DNA of 64,000 nucleotides from Bolinopsis microptera (Eukaryota > Ctenophora > Tentaculata > Lobata > Bolinopsidae). The notes beneath the pieces were generated by a model. The model had not been told where the DNA came from. It worked only from the letters and a program-made list of their open reading frames with translations, and searched no databases. Of the stretch, positions 20,938 to 33,990 are shown in pieces. Made by a program: the position numbers and the translations under genes. Numbering within the stretch: the first letter of the stretch is position 1; each line of letters opens with the position of its first letter. The stretch is from assembly GCF_026151205.1 (NCBI RefSeq), contig NC_087081.1, positions 14,437,340 through 14,501,339 of the forward strand, written 5' to 3'.

Positions 20938-23900
20938 TGGCTTACTCGCTTCGCAGATGAAATCCACGACAGACTAGAGGTTACTACTTAGTCAAATTTT
21001 AAACAGTTATTTCACCTTTTAAAAATCGATGATAACTACATTAGCATTAAAATGCAAGAATATATAAATATGACCCAATTAATTGTGCATCGTTTATTAA
21101 ATAAAAGTATTACTATTGTAATCATGATCTTAGCTCTCCTGTGATAGTGATTCGCGAAAAAATAAAACTTGTTACTGTAGATTGGTTTTTGGAATTCATA
21201 TTCAAGTTAACAATACCAATATTTACATTTACTTTTAAGGATTTTAATTCAGTTTATATTAATTTTTCCTATAGCTTAAAATCGTATTGTGACGACCATT
21301 TCCGTAGTGAAGGGCTAGCAGTAGAGGTATTATTGCGGTACATACACTGTACCTTGCGTGGTTTTTGCGCGTTTTGTTTTCGCTATAGAATGTGACATTT
21401 TTATCAAAAACCCTCGTTATACTGGACTACACTAAAACTGTCACCCAAATCACCCCAAGGAAGTGTCAAACCATTTAGGCGCACCGTTCCGCAACAAATC
21501 AAATTACATATAATAACGTTATTTGTTTAATGAGGAAAAAAACTTAATCACCCTTAATCATCAAAGTTTTTTTTTAAGTATAAAATAAACCTTTGGCTTA
21601 AGATAGGCTTTAAATATGGCACCAAGGAGGAGAGATACCGAGATGTACCAGAGAACCAATCCTAGAGGCACCAATGAATCCACTGAGAAATGCTGGGCAC
21701 AGGGCGGTTAACTTAATGAGGGATGCCTCGAGATATACATAGAACAATGATATAGACATGTATATCGAACGATTCCAGAGTTATATGCAGGTATGCAGGG
21801 ACAATGAACGAAGTAAATGCTTTACGTCTTTGCTCGGGACGATCCAACAATTATCGCATTGTTTTGTTTAGTAACCTGTACAATTAGTTGATCGTTTCAC
21901 AAAAACGGTTTGTACGTTTATTTTGATTATGATTTTTCCATTACACATATTCATGTTTAATATAAAAATAATAAATCTAACGTTTTATCAAATACATGTT
22001 TTAATGTAATAAAATTATTTCTAGTTTGCCTTCAGGCTTTTATGATTTGTTCGTCTATGGGAATGTTGATATATGTTGTATGGCCTGAGGGAACGGCACC
22101 ACTGACATCAAAATTTTCTCAGACAATAAGATGAGTTCGAAAATACACTGACTTAGAGGAATAGTCTAAACAGGTTTTTACAAGAGATCCAAAGATAGGA
22201 AAAAGATAGGAACTGACTTGTGTCAACTTTTGCGTACTCTGCGTATCCGCTTTCTTTTACTCCCGGATAAAAAGGACAAACCTTTCCACGCCTCCTCATC
22301 GGGCGTACGGCGTGCTTTTCGTGACTTCAAAATAATTCTGTCTTATTTGAAAATATCAGTGTTACTGGTAGCGATTAGCAGCTAGGAGGCAACACACAAT
22401 GATAAAACCTTTATCTAATTATCATATTGATATCAGAAGAACTGAGCGATAACTACTCATAGTTTGACTGAGAAGAAATTTACAATTCGACCTTTTATAG
22501 ATTTTGGGCCGCGATAGCAAAAAAAAACTGTCCAAATACTCCAAACATTAGTATAAATGAATAGTGCATTGTATACTGCAGTAGAGCGGAATTGAAAGAA
22601 AAAGAACCTGGTCGGCTGCAGGTTTTAGTCTTTTTAGTCACGATCTAGGAATGAATGTTAAGATTTCAAATTATAACAATTGTTGTGTCTAAAAAACTAT
22701 TGATTTTGTTTCCAACAAAAAAAGATTGAGAGTCATTGATTTCAGCAATAATTTATTGTTTATGTATTTACCTTAAATAAAATAATTGTATCAATTTGTC
22801 TCAATTTATTTGAAAGCAGATAATACATAACAATATACCAACATCATTTGTTGAAGTTAAGTCTTAAAACTTACCCAAATTAAGTACATGATATTTTCAT
22901 ATGTCATTGACCTCAATTTAGTTGGCTTGATTTCACGGTCACGCCGGCGTACGGCCGCCGCCGCCGGTGTAATTTTAGTGAAACGCCGCGTCGATCCATA
23001 TAGCCACGGCGGACAAGCCTGAACAAAATACCTGGAGCCTATCTAGTGGCCTTTACCTTCCTACATAATGGGCAGGTTATTCGACAATGTATTATAATTT
23101 ATATATTAATTAATCATCAATTTATCACTCTATTTATTCAATGAATGTATCACTCAATTTACTGTTCCCCATCTTATATCATTCCTGCACTGAATTCACA
23201 GGAACACACCCAACAGCCGCGTACAGAGAATATATACCCAGCATGTCTTACCCTAAATACATGAAAGCTGGGATAGGTACACGTTACGACATATGTACAC
23301 CTCCAGATAGAACTAAATCTCAAAGGACTGCCATGAGAGTTTTTTTTTTTTCGGAAGGCATTAAACTTCACCACAAGGTGCATTGTTTTCCTGTGGTCGA
23401 TGAAACGTTGTTTCGTTTGTCCAGTCGTCAGTGACGAAAGAAAAAGAAGACGAAAAAAAACCCCGTTCGGAAAGAAGTTTTGCGTGTTTCACTAATTTAG
23501 ATTGATGATATCGACAAAAAGCTGGATTCGAAATTGAGGCTAGGGGGTTCATCAAATCCTTTTGAAATTGACTTATAGTTGTTGTGATAGAGGGAGGGGT
23601 AAATATCAGTAAACAGTTTAGCTTAATACTTGTATCTTTAGAGAATGAGGCCACGAAAATAGACAATCTAAGACTACTCCATCGTGAATGGAAAGTGCCG
23701 AATGTTAACTCTCTCCAATAGAGATTATTGAGACAAAAGTAAACTTGATCGAAGATAAACTTAAATAGTGTATTCCGAATTTTCATAAGCAAGTGGGGTG
23801 CTATCAAACGCATCAACATTTAGGGTAATAAAATGAATAATCGATGATATATATATAAATTAAATTGCATTATCTTAAACTCTTAAGGCAGCGGGGGGGG

Positions 23901-26900
23901 GTAACGCTAGAAAGAAGAATTTACAAAACTATGATTCTTTAAATTATTTCATTTTTTTATGACAAAAATTTTGCCGCCATGCACATAATTGTAACTGTCA
24001 ATTTTTTTATAAATAATAATGAGGTTACCAATTTCTTACAAATGACTAAAACAACATTGAAGCTAATAAAATCTAGGTTAAGATGTTATTCACTCTAGAT
24101 TTTTTGTCATTTCGGTCAGCGAATGTTTAAATCTAAATTATAGATTCACCCAACTGGCCTTTAAAAGGGTTATAGGATTTTACTAACAAAAGGCTAATTT
24201 CTTTAAGAGTTTTGGAGTTGGTACTGTGGATTATTTTTATGAAAATCTTTTTCTTGCTGAACACCTGACTACAGCAACGAGATTTGAGATTTTCAAAGAC
24301 GCGCACAAAGGAGTATTTTCACTATGTAATTCAGAGATCCGTATAATGAAGATATCATTATGATGGTCTTCAAGCTCGAAGTTCTGCAAGCGGGGTTTCA
24401 GACAAAGGTTATGTCTTGCAAGAGGTTGGACTGAAGAAAAGAAGAGTTTGGGAGACTTGTTGTTACTGTTAACTAACAAAACCTGTTATTCCTTAATAAG
24501 CCTGTTTATGTAGTACCTAGTGAGAAATACACCGCTACTACATCGTCACTACTAACATAAATCAGAATCTGTGGACTGGTCTCAGTTGTATGTGTTTGCA
24601 AGAACTATTGTTCTAATTATGTTTATATTAATTATTTGATAAACCATTGTTTCACGGTCAATCATTAGAGTAGGAACAAAATTAAACACGTACTGTGAGA
24701 AAGAAGACTGACACAATGAAGAGTAGGGTTCAACACGGAACGATGTTTGTTAAGAGGTGTTTGTGCGCGTGGTCAGGGATAGCAGCATTAATCCATGACA
24801 CTGGGGGGGGTTTGTTTGTTTTCACATAAAATTTGAATTTTTATTTATTTATAATTACCATTATAAACTATACTAAAACTTGGCTAACATATTCTATGGA
24901 TATAAAGGGATGAAAGAATATTATAGATAAATAAATTTAAAGCTACACAAAGGTAATCTGTCAAATTTTTTATTAATTTAGTTCTGTGATTTAGTATGTG
25001 TGATTTGACTTAATGCGACTCAGCATTCCAGCTGGGTATCATTGCGATGTGGCCTAGAACTCTATCCGCCATAAGTCCGCCAATTTCTTTCAAGTCGTTA
25101 TTACGACAAAGGATTTTTCTGAACCAAGCAGGTCCGCTCTTAGGTAGTTTTCATGGCGTTTTTCTGATCTATAAAAAAACCAAAAAACTCTGTTATTCAG
25201 CAAAGGATAGCGCAAAAAAGCCTACAAGAACTCGCAGACAGTTTTCAAAGAAAAAATTGTCTGTCTTTGCAGTTTAAGACGAAAGCCATCAAAGAAGTCT
25301 GGTGATTTTGTAAGTTATGAATACAGTAATATACAGTTTTAGTTAAAAACGCCGATTTTACTGCGGAGTTTAAAATATAAAGTGGTTATAAATGGGAAAG
25401 TTGTGGGGGGAGGGTGTAGGTATCGGTATTATCATACCAGGGTGTCCGGTTAAATCGGGCGTGGTAAAATCGTGGTTTTTATGTTTATAGAACCTTATCA
25501 TATAAGGAACATTTGTTGCATAAAAAAGTTAGGTGTATTGCTTCTATCTTTTCTAAAATAATATTATTAGAAAACCTGCAGTTGCAAGACCAGTGGCTCG
25601 ACACAGTGAAGGTGGAGACCAGTGGCTCCGACCAAGTGAAGTTTGTAAGACCTGGAGTCGGCAGCTTCCGCGGAGGACATTAGGACAATCTGTTCATGTA
25701 ACCAAGATAAGCCAAGGCTAAGATGACTCCTCCGTAAGGATTTAGAGGTATTGTTATTGTCATGTAATGGGTTTCCCGTTTGGAAGAATAAAAAAGGCTA
25801 TTCATTTGATGGTCACTGGTCAGCTCTTGTCCCAGGACAAGATTATTTTAAAATAGTTAGCGTTATCCATCTAACAATATATAAAGCGAGAGACTTTATA
25901 ACCGTAATGCGTGTTCCTCTTCCATATGAATTGTTATCACTCAGTTATATCTACGTGGGCTACAAAATATGCGTCTTCCCCAAATCTGAGCCACAGAAGG
26001 GTAGCTTTAGCGATTAGCGTAGCAACGATGTGGTTCGAAAAACAGGTCACCACCTTCACAGGGAACTTCAGCTACCAAGTCTCTCCCAACAATTTGTGAA
26101 GCGATAGGTTTTGTTGAGGGATATATTTGCTAGGTCATATTAATTGTGTGTCCTTTTGAACTACAGTTCACAGCATATTTAAATTTACGACTAGAATCTA
26201 GATCATCGAAAGGGATGATAATTATCTTTATACCGCAATACCACTTATGAGCTAAGTCAGAAGTTATGTTGTTTCACATAAAAAAATATCAAGGTAAATA
26301 CAAGAAAACGGAACTTTCTTCGACTATCTGGGAAACACAGAAGGTCCGGGTTACGGAATACAAAAAGAAAACAGGCCATCCGGCAGCTCGGCTACAAAAT
26401 GAGCGAGTATGACAGAGGAGCAGACTCAGTCCTTTCACCGGTCACCTTCAAAAATAAACTTTGGCCTAGTAGTGTGGTCATTTATACTTGGAAAATTGCC
26501 GGATTGACGTAGAGAGAATGATATACTCCAGGTAAATTTATAGCAATATCATATGAACACATATGTCTTTTCTACAAATATCAACACTATGACTAAAATT
26601 CGCATACACATTTGACTATCTAAGGTAGATAACTTTATGCTGAACTTTAATACAGTTAAGTGTACGTTTAATTAATATGGAGGAGTTGAAATTAATTGGT
26701 GCATCATTAATATACATTAAAACTTCTGCAAAACAGCATCCTTCAAAAACTTTATATATAAATATGCAAGAATATTTGTGACCTTTAAAATCGTTAATAG
26801 CTACATTTAGCATTAAAATGCAAGAATATGAAGATCCAGAATGATACAGAGGACGCACGGATAGACGCTCCAGCTACAAACGGTACAGTTTTGGTCAAGG

Positions 26901-27050
26901 GATTGTGATAACAACGATGATACCGCTAGTTCTCCAGTTACGGTCGAGGGTCGGACATATAAATAAGATTTTTGGAGAACTGCTGTATCAGATTGAATGA
27001 GCAGAATTATTATACATTCTTGTTTTAAATTTTTCATTTTTGCCTATTTT
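20938..27050. other. Long stretch without a convincing gene
   Basis: AT-rich DNA. A short dispersed repeat (ACATTAGCATTAAAATGCAA) occurs near 21040 and again near 26800. A GC-rich patch (GCCGGCGTACGGCCGCCGCC) lies near 22944. Poly-G runs occur near 23890 and 24800. ORFs at 23361-23819 (minus), 25047-25277 and 25751-26017 (+) show no recognisable domain. Confidence 0.4.
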
Positions 27051-28100
27051 CTTTCATTTCATTTCATTTGTTCTTTGTATTCTCTATAATTTTATTTTTT
27101 CCCCTTAATTTTCTTCATTTCTTATTCTGTTTTTTCTTGTTTGGAAGTCTCATTAACAACATTAGCAGAAGAAAGAGATAGAGCGATAGGACGGAAGGAA
27201 AAGGAGAAGAAACATCTTAAAGAAGAAAAAACTATAGGGGCATTGGGGAAATAGCATGGAGGAATGAGAACAGCTGGAGCCGAAAGCAGGAGCTTTGATG
27301 CAAGCAGTGTGAATCCTAGTGAGAGAGGAGAATAAGATTGGAAGATAAGAGGAACCAAGGAGCAGGGGAAGGAGGGAAAGCTCGGAGAATTAAAAAATAC
27401 TCGGAATTATTGCCCTTTCGATGTCATGCTATGAACTCACTGAGAATTTTTATATTGACAACTAGAAATTTGCATTTGAAGGAATGTAACCCCAGGGGAT
27501 TAAATAGGGAGGAATTTAGTATAATGAGAAGTATAGAAATAATTGTTGGGTTTAAAATAGATGCAAGTTGAAATATAAGGTTCTTAGTTTTTATTTCTTC
27601 TTTTTGAAGCTATTTTGAAGCTATATTTTGTGTGTAGTTCATCTCCTTTTCCTTGTGTATTTTATTTATGTTCTTTGATTCTCGAATTGTTTGAGGCAAT
27701 TAGATCTTCGTATATAATAGTATTAAAAATTAACCACTTAAGCCCTTGTAGTAATGATGATAATTTAACGAAGGTATACACACATTTTGCGTGTTTCACT
27801 GTCTAGCCAAAACCATAAGCGGAAATATTGATGGGTCAGAGCGGTTTGGAGAAAAGGTGGAAAAGTAAAGAAACAAAAGAAGGAAATGGTTTATTGGACA
27901 TGAATGCAAGAAGAAAGCCAATGCTAATGTACTGTCCATTAGAGAGGTTGAAGTAAAGTCGTTTAAAAAAAGTTATTCAAATCTCAAACAAAAACAGATA
28001 TATTATTAAAGTATATAAAGGGACAATTCCCTGATATGAACCAGACTAAAAAAATCTAAACTATCTGTGTAATGTTGTTAAACCATTAAGTATTAGGTAA
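27051..28100. repeat. Pyrimidine-rich TTTCATTT-type low-complexity DNA
   Basis: 27050-27170 (CTTTCATTTCATTTC... TTTTTCTTGTTTGGAAGTCTC) is similar to 37850-38045, so this is a dispersed repeat. The rest of the interval shows no gene. Confidence 0.45.
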
Positions 28101-28129
28101 CCCATATGTAATGACGAGGTATTTTACAG

Positions 28130-28640
28130 ATAATGACACCGTCTTTTACAAGGACTGTGGTCACTGGCAACTTAAAGTGAAACAGCTGCCAGAAAACGAG
28201 TGGCTGGGCAATTCCACCACGTGGGAGAGCCCTCGTAACTGCTTGTTACATACTCCGTCAAGGCACGTGCGGAGAGAAATGCAATATCACTCGATAAGAG
28301 TGTTTAAAAGGGCAACTGGTGAGGAAAACGGACAAAACAACAAATGTCTACATTGGACTACGTGCAGGTCGCGGGTGCTTGTATTTTACACTTAAACTTT
28401 TTATACCATTTTAAAGGATGATATGTTTGCCAAATTACTTTTTATTATTCTCATCTTTTCGTGCACTAGTCACATATTTTGAATATTTCCAATTTTATGA
28501 TCTTTTAACAAATTCTTTATAATTTGCTTTTTCTTCTTTTTTTTCATATCATTGCACTTTTCTTTGCTTTCATTTCTTTTTTCTTTAGTATTTTAATACA
28601 GTATTTGCTCTATATAAAACAAGTTTTTGGGATGAAGATT
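28130..28640. repeat. Dispersed repeat, copy 1
   Basis: Matches 30960-31470 with many small indels. Shared blocks include AACAGCTGCCAGAAAACG, AAAAGGGCAACTGGTGAG and ACGTGCAGGTCGCGGG, followed by a T-rich tail. The open frame at 28111-28395 is not preserved in the other copy, which argues against coding. Confidence 0.7.
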
Positions 28641-28915
28641 TAGCGGGGCTTGTATTTACACTTAAACGTTTTATACCTTTTAAAGATAATGTAACCAAAT
28701 TCTTTTTATTAATTCTCATCTTTTCGCCCTGCCCTGTCACAAGTTCCTACTTTTTTATTTGTTTTCATATTCCAATTTTATGATCTTTTAACAAAAATTT
28801 GTCATTACTTAGCTGGGTCTTCTTTTTTTTCATTTCTTTGCACTTTTTCTTTTCTTTCATTTCCTTTTTTCTTTGTATCTTAATACAGTATTCCGATCTT
28901 TATAACACAGTATAC
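28641..28915. repeat. Tandem duplicate of the T-rich half of the 28.1 kb repeat
   Basis: GGCTTGTATTTACACTTAAA and the following 260 bp repeat the sequence starting near 28378, giving a local tandem duplication of about 265 bp. Confidence 0.65.
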
Positions 28916-30959
28916 CCTCTTGCAATCGTGAAATTGTCCCATTGTTTCTTCATTCTCTTGTGTCCCCCGATTTACCGTTCTACCATATCTCTCCTAGGTG
29001 AGCCATCCCTCCATCACCTAAATTTAAAGTTTCTATCTGCCTCAGAACATGGGAGTACTCACACAAGGTACACATATGTTCGGTTCGTCTGCCGTACATA
29101 GTGTGATTTTTTGACCCTAAGAAGAAGGAAAACAAAATAAGCACAGCCAGCTTTAGTGGCATTTGAAGATGGCAAGCAGCCTTATGCGAGAGATGGGAAC
29201 TGAAGAGCGAGTTAGGGGGGCTTTTCCGTATATCTCAGAGAGCTCCTTATTACTAAGTAATGACGTGATCAAACTCTCCGGAAAACTCCAACAAAGCTTT
29301 TCAGGACGCGGATCAGGTTTAGCGGGAGAGAATGCCGACTGAAACTGAGCGAAGTAGATTCGAGATTTGAATGCAAGGGCCAATTGTTGACCAACTTAAT
29401 TTTAATCATTTAAATAATCATTTTTTGACATCGAGGCGATGTGATTTTTTTATCCAAATTTTATTTTTTTCAAGTATATGTACAAGGCTAATGTATATAT
29501 ATTATAGCTAATGTATATATATATTTATATAGTAGAAAACCGTGGTAAGGGAGGAAGCAATATTGATAGTATTTTTGGTTAGATAAGTTTAAAAGTTTAA
29601 AGAGCGTCAAAAATATCCTACACAACCGAAGATTACAGCCAAATAATATGTTGCTCGAACTACACAGCGTAATATCAACAAACCGATTAAAATGACGTTT
29701 TAAAACAAATCATTGCACGTGGTGAACGTCCTGTTTACCACGCAGTTAATACGAACTTCCTATTCTCGTTGATTTGCAGTGGGCGGTCGTACAGAGTCAG
29801 ACTGACAGACAAAAAAGAATCGTTTGATTTATAGTCGAGATATGTAAATTGGAGCCTGCTTTTTCCTGTTTGGTTTTTCAATAATAATATTTTTTGGATA
29901 ATTCATGTTACAAATGTTTTTTACTTTTTATAATTGTCGGGATTATAACTAAGGGGGGTACCACGTCATTCATAATACATAAATTGGATTCGCCTTCAAT
30001 AATCAGGGCGTCCTCGATAAACGGTGAATCAAACAACCATATCACGTTCAGCAACATTACGGATATCTCGGGTAACAAGATCATCATAAAAAACTTACTA
30101 AGTAGACGAGGTCCGATGTTGTTACCGGGCTAAGAGTAAAAATTCCTGCTCCCGAAATGGTTTAGCACCTCTTCTCAACGCAAATCAATTCATTAGAGTA
30201 GTAATTCTCCACCACCCCACTCTGAATCCCGCATCCTTTCACTAGTACCAGCCATCCAAGGACTCTCACCGGCGGGGCGGCGATCTGACTACTCTTTTAG
30301 GACTACACGGCACAATTTATTTTGCAAGAACGCTGGGAGATCACACTCCTTGGGCACCACCCTTGTCCAAATCTGAGATCCGGACTCAGCGCAAAACACG
30401 GCTTGCATGAAGACCGTATTCCAACACCAATCTACAAATCTCTAAATCTCGAGTCAAACTCTATCACTACACCAGCAAAATGAAGAAACCGTCAAGCGCA
30501 ACTGTAAACTCAAATTGTAAACGTTTTGTAAAACTAAATGGGTATGACACCTCTTTTTTAAACTTATATTCAAAGATTTTTTAAGTGTTTAATTTATGAA
30601 TTTCTCGTGACTTTTACCATGTGATATTTGTAAAAATTCTAAACTCTTTCTAAGCATACCAGTCGAAATTTAACCAAATTAGTGTTTGATTTGATAATAT
30701 AACTGACTTAGATATTTTATGATATATGTTTTAATATTTCGGTTTTGATTTTATAAGATTGGTAAGATCTTAATATTATTATCCTAGGAGGGATGCGACC
30801 GTTTCTGAGATGTCATTGCTCAAGAGTTTTCTCACGACTAAAGACTCTCGAAAGGAAGAAGAACACGACTTAGAAGGGATTGATACAAATATGAGACAAT
30901 TGTGATATTAATGTGTATTATGAACCATTTGATAAAATTTATTCAATAAGACTGTATTT
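28916..30959. other. No convincing gene
   Basis: A frame at 29894-30133 (+) begins with a hydrophobic stretch but has only a TTG start and no matching splice signals. 30150-30480 is locally GC-richer and holds a 60-codon open frame ending ITTPAK that I cannot assign. Both could be degraded exons. Confidence 0.35.
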
Positions 30960-31470
30960 CATAAAACAGGGACACTGGCCCCAAAAAGTAGAACAGCTGC
31001 CAGAAAACGCGAGGCTGGTATTCCACCACTTGCGGTGAGCCCTCAGGTATCTGCCATGTTACATACTCGCTCAGCACGGTGCGAGAGCAAAATGCCAAAA
31101 CAATCACTCGATACGAGTGTTAAAAGGGCAACTGGTGAGAAAACAGGAACACAACAAATGTCTTACCTCTGGAATTACGTGCAGGTCGCGGGGCTTGGTA
31201 TTTTACACTTAAATTTTTATACCTTTTGAAAGATAATGTTGCCAAATTCTTTTTATTATTCTATTCTTTTCGCTGCATAGTTCACATATTTCATATTTCC
31301 AATGTTTAATGGATTCTTTTTAACAAAATTTTTATAACTTTGCTTTTTTCTATTTTTTTCAAACTTTGCATTTTTCTATTCTTTCATGTCCTTTTTTCTT
31401 TGTATCTTAATACAAGTATTTTCGCTCTATATAACACAGTTTTTTTGGGATATGAAACGATTTAGCGTCA
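30960..31470. repeat. Dispersed repeat, copy 2
   Basis: Counterpart of 28130-28640, in the same orientation, with numerous 1-3 bp indels. Confidence 0.7.
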
Positions 31471-31869
31471 CAATCTGTGTTGTTCAGGGGAACGCATTTT
31501 ATAGGGGTCAACATTTTTTTTCATTTCTTTATTTCTTTTTATCATTTTTAGTACAATAACTTTTTTGTCAATTACTTGTCTTTTCATATCTTTGCACTTT
31601 TTCTTTTTCTTGGTGTGTGAAATACCTGATTTAAATGTATTAAACAAGGGTTACGACTGAGTTGTTACGGTATTTGAGCGGAAGTTGAGGGACAAATTCT
31701 AATGCACACTACCCTTCAGCTTCTGAGGCGTTCGTATGAGATTGTTGGGATAGGTCTTTTTTTTAGAGGTCATAGAGGACTTAAAGTCAGTTGAAATTCT
31801 AAATCCGTGTCTTTTTTTTCAGATCTTACGCATCATATCTAAAATAATATTTCCTTTCTTCCACACTAG

Positions 31870-31932
31870 GAATCTTTGTGGTGAAACATAGACAACAAAA
31901 TCAGTCACGGAATTACCACATGTAAAGTCAAG
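31870..31932 (+). other. Possible untranslated exon
   Basis: Bounded by CCACACTAG and a strong donor GTCAAG|GTAAGTGAC, but stops in all frames. It could be a 5'UTR exon of the 33.5 kb candidate gene. Confidence 0.2.
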
Positions 31933-33532
31933 GTAAGTGACAACAGAAAACCTTATTAATGTAGCAGCGGATATAATATGATCCTTGAGGAAACAGAAAA
32001 AACTGGCTACTGGATTCGGAATATTCTTTTAAAAATAAGTTGCAAAAGGTAGTTAAAGAAAGTTACTAAAATATCACATTGGATAGGTATGTTGGCATAC
32101 TGATTACTGAATTGTTTTACAATTGGAAGTTATCCATTTTATGTTGAACGAATTTCCGGCAGAAAATTACCGATAAAACTGTCCACGACAACTCCCACAA
32201 GAAGCCACAGAAGATTGAAGGTTTACTATCCTCGACGAGAACTTCCACGAAGAAACCAATCTCCTTATTCTCGCACCAGACCATCAACACTTGGCTCCCC
32301 TCACCCTGTAGATACTTAAAGATTATCAACCTCTTCCATACGGGATTTGCACCTACACATTGGTCAACCCGGCTGGAGTTAAAGATCAGAGAATCGATTA
32401 AGGGAGGCCGAGGAGAAATCCTGAATCCCTTTACCACGGCGGTAACAAGTGCTTGAAAACACGTTGCGCAACGCTTGACAGAGAAGATAGGACCAGACGA
32501 CCAGTGGATCTCTCTCTCCGGACTTTACTCGTCAGAACCGAAGTGTAACATCTAAATATCGGAGGAGAGCAGCTGATTTATGATCATAGCATAGATCTAC
32601 AAATTTATGTTAGAGAATTAGCTCTGAAAGTATTTGGTAAATTCCCTCCATGGAGACATTGGTAGCTGTTGCACAGCTTTGAAAGAACTGTATGGTATAT
32701 TTTTCAAACAGTGAAATTAATGTGCTGTATTTTAAGGGAATTTTACAGAGTGTAAGCTCCAGGGTTGATTTTTTTATCACATGATGTTTTTTTATTCATT
32801 AATTGTGATCAAGGACTAATGAATTGTAACCAGAGTTGATTTTTTTCAATCAATTAAATGTGGTGTGTCTCCTTGTTTAAAGTGTTATCAATTATTTTGA
32901 AAGAATTCCACTATTTAGAGCAGGGAACAGGATGAAAAATGATGATAAATTCGAGTGGAATGAGAGACTGTTTGATGCGTCACTCCGTTAACAGTCACTC
33001 CGTAACAATACCCAAATTTTTGAAGCCTCAAATGTTTATTCTTAAGAATACACACTTTTTTTGATTAATTATGAAGGAAAATGTCTGAAAAGTGCCTGGA
33101 AGCCGTTTCAAAATAAACTTTTCAAGAAATTTCTGAGATAAAAAATTAGGTCAGGAATATGGGTGTTACCAAAATCTGAAAAATTTATCTAGTCACTCCG
33201 TACGAAATTTCGACTTTTATTACTCAAAAACGGATTGATTTCTCATATTTTTCTTGGCAGTATGTAAATTGTAGTTTGAAACGCCTTAGAACATAATTTT
33301 AACCTAATACTGAACCTGTTTTCTTGGAATTTTTCGGGAAAAAAAAAATGGGTGTAAAATTGTCAACCGTAACATTTCTATAGTTTTGAATATGCCCATT
33401 ATCAGTTATCAAGGGATACGCCCACTTTCTCGCCACGTAGACCAAGGTCGTTATACTTGTTAGTTTACTAAGTCAAAGTCCAGTCTTAAAACAGTGGATA
33501 CGAGACACGCCCTGGCGGACATTTAGAGGAGA

Positions 33533-33990
33533 ATGGTTCGAGCTATGTAATGTATTGGATAGAGACACATCCTGTGGTCTTATTTTCAGAAAAAGAAGAC
33601 CAGCAAAACAGGCGATCAACACAACTAAGACGAAAGTTCGGAGAATGAAAGAAGGTATTTTTACGTTGCAGGCCTCTGTTAGAGGATTAGCATAAAGGTT
33701 TCTTTGGTAAAACCAAGTAAAGATATAACAACCACCATTCTAAGTTCATTGGTGAAGAACTTTATTCGGACAAGCGTGGAAATCAGATAGAAAAACTTGT
33801 TGCAACTTGTCAGATGGCTTGTGCAGTTATTACAATCTTTTACATTTACTGTATAAGGTTTTAATCAGATTATTGTTAATTTATTTCTTTGGTTTTAACA
33901 GGAGTGAAGGGAATGATTCAGAACATATTTGAAGTTATTGAGAAAGAATTGGAGCAAGACAGCACCAGACAGCGACCAGCCGCCAAATGA
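33533..33990 (+). CDS. Candidate three-exon gene for a small basic protein
   Basis: Exon 33533-33546 (ATG in a good context, AGAATGG) ends after two codon bases at a weak donor GTAATG. Exon 33590-33654 follows TCTTATTTTCAG, supplies the missing base and ends phase 1 at AAG|GTATTT. Exon 33902-33990 follows TTTGGTTTTAACAG and ends at TGA. All phases agree, giving about 55 residues: a Lys/Arg-rich N-terminal half (IKRRPAKQAINTTKTKVRR) and an amphipathic-looking GMIQNIFEVIEKELEQ, ending RQRPAAK. The introns are 43 and 247 nt. I recognise no family. It could be a nuclear microprotein or the 3' end of a larger gene. The ORF on the opposite strand (33918-34280) is probably a shadow. Confidence 0.35.

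Noticed and set aside
23361-23819. 152-codon ORF on the minus strand
   Set aside because: Phe/Ser/Leu-rich with no motif, no similarity to known families, and no splice or promoter context. Kept only as part of a non-coding stretch.
28111-28395. 94-codon ORF
   Set aside because: Lies in a dispersed repeat and is not conserved in the second copy at 31 kb.
29894-30133. Hydrophobic-start ORF resembling a signal peptide
   Set aside because: No ATG, no acceptor at the start, and nothing recognisable after it.
32117-32437. 106-codon minus-strand ORF
   Set aside because: No domain and no exon signals; both strands have open frames here, so coding cannot be argued.
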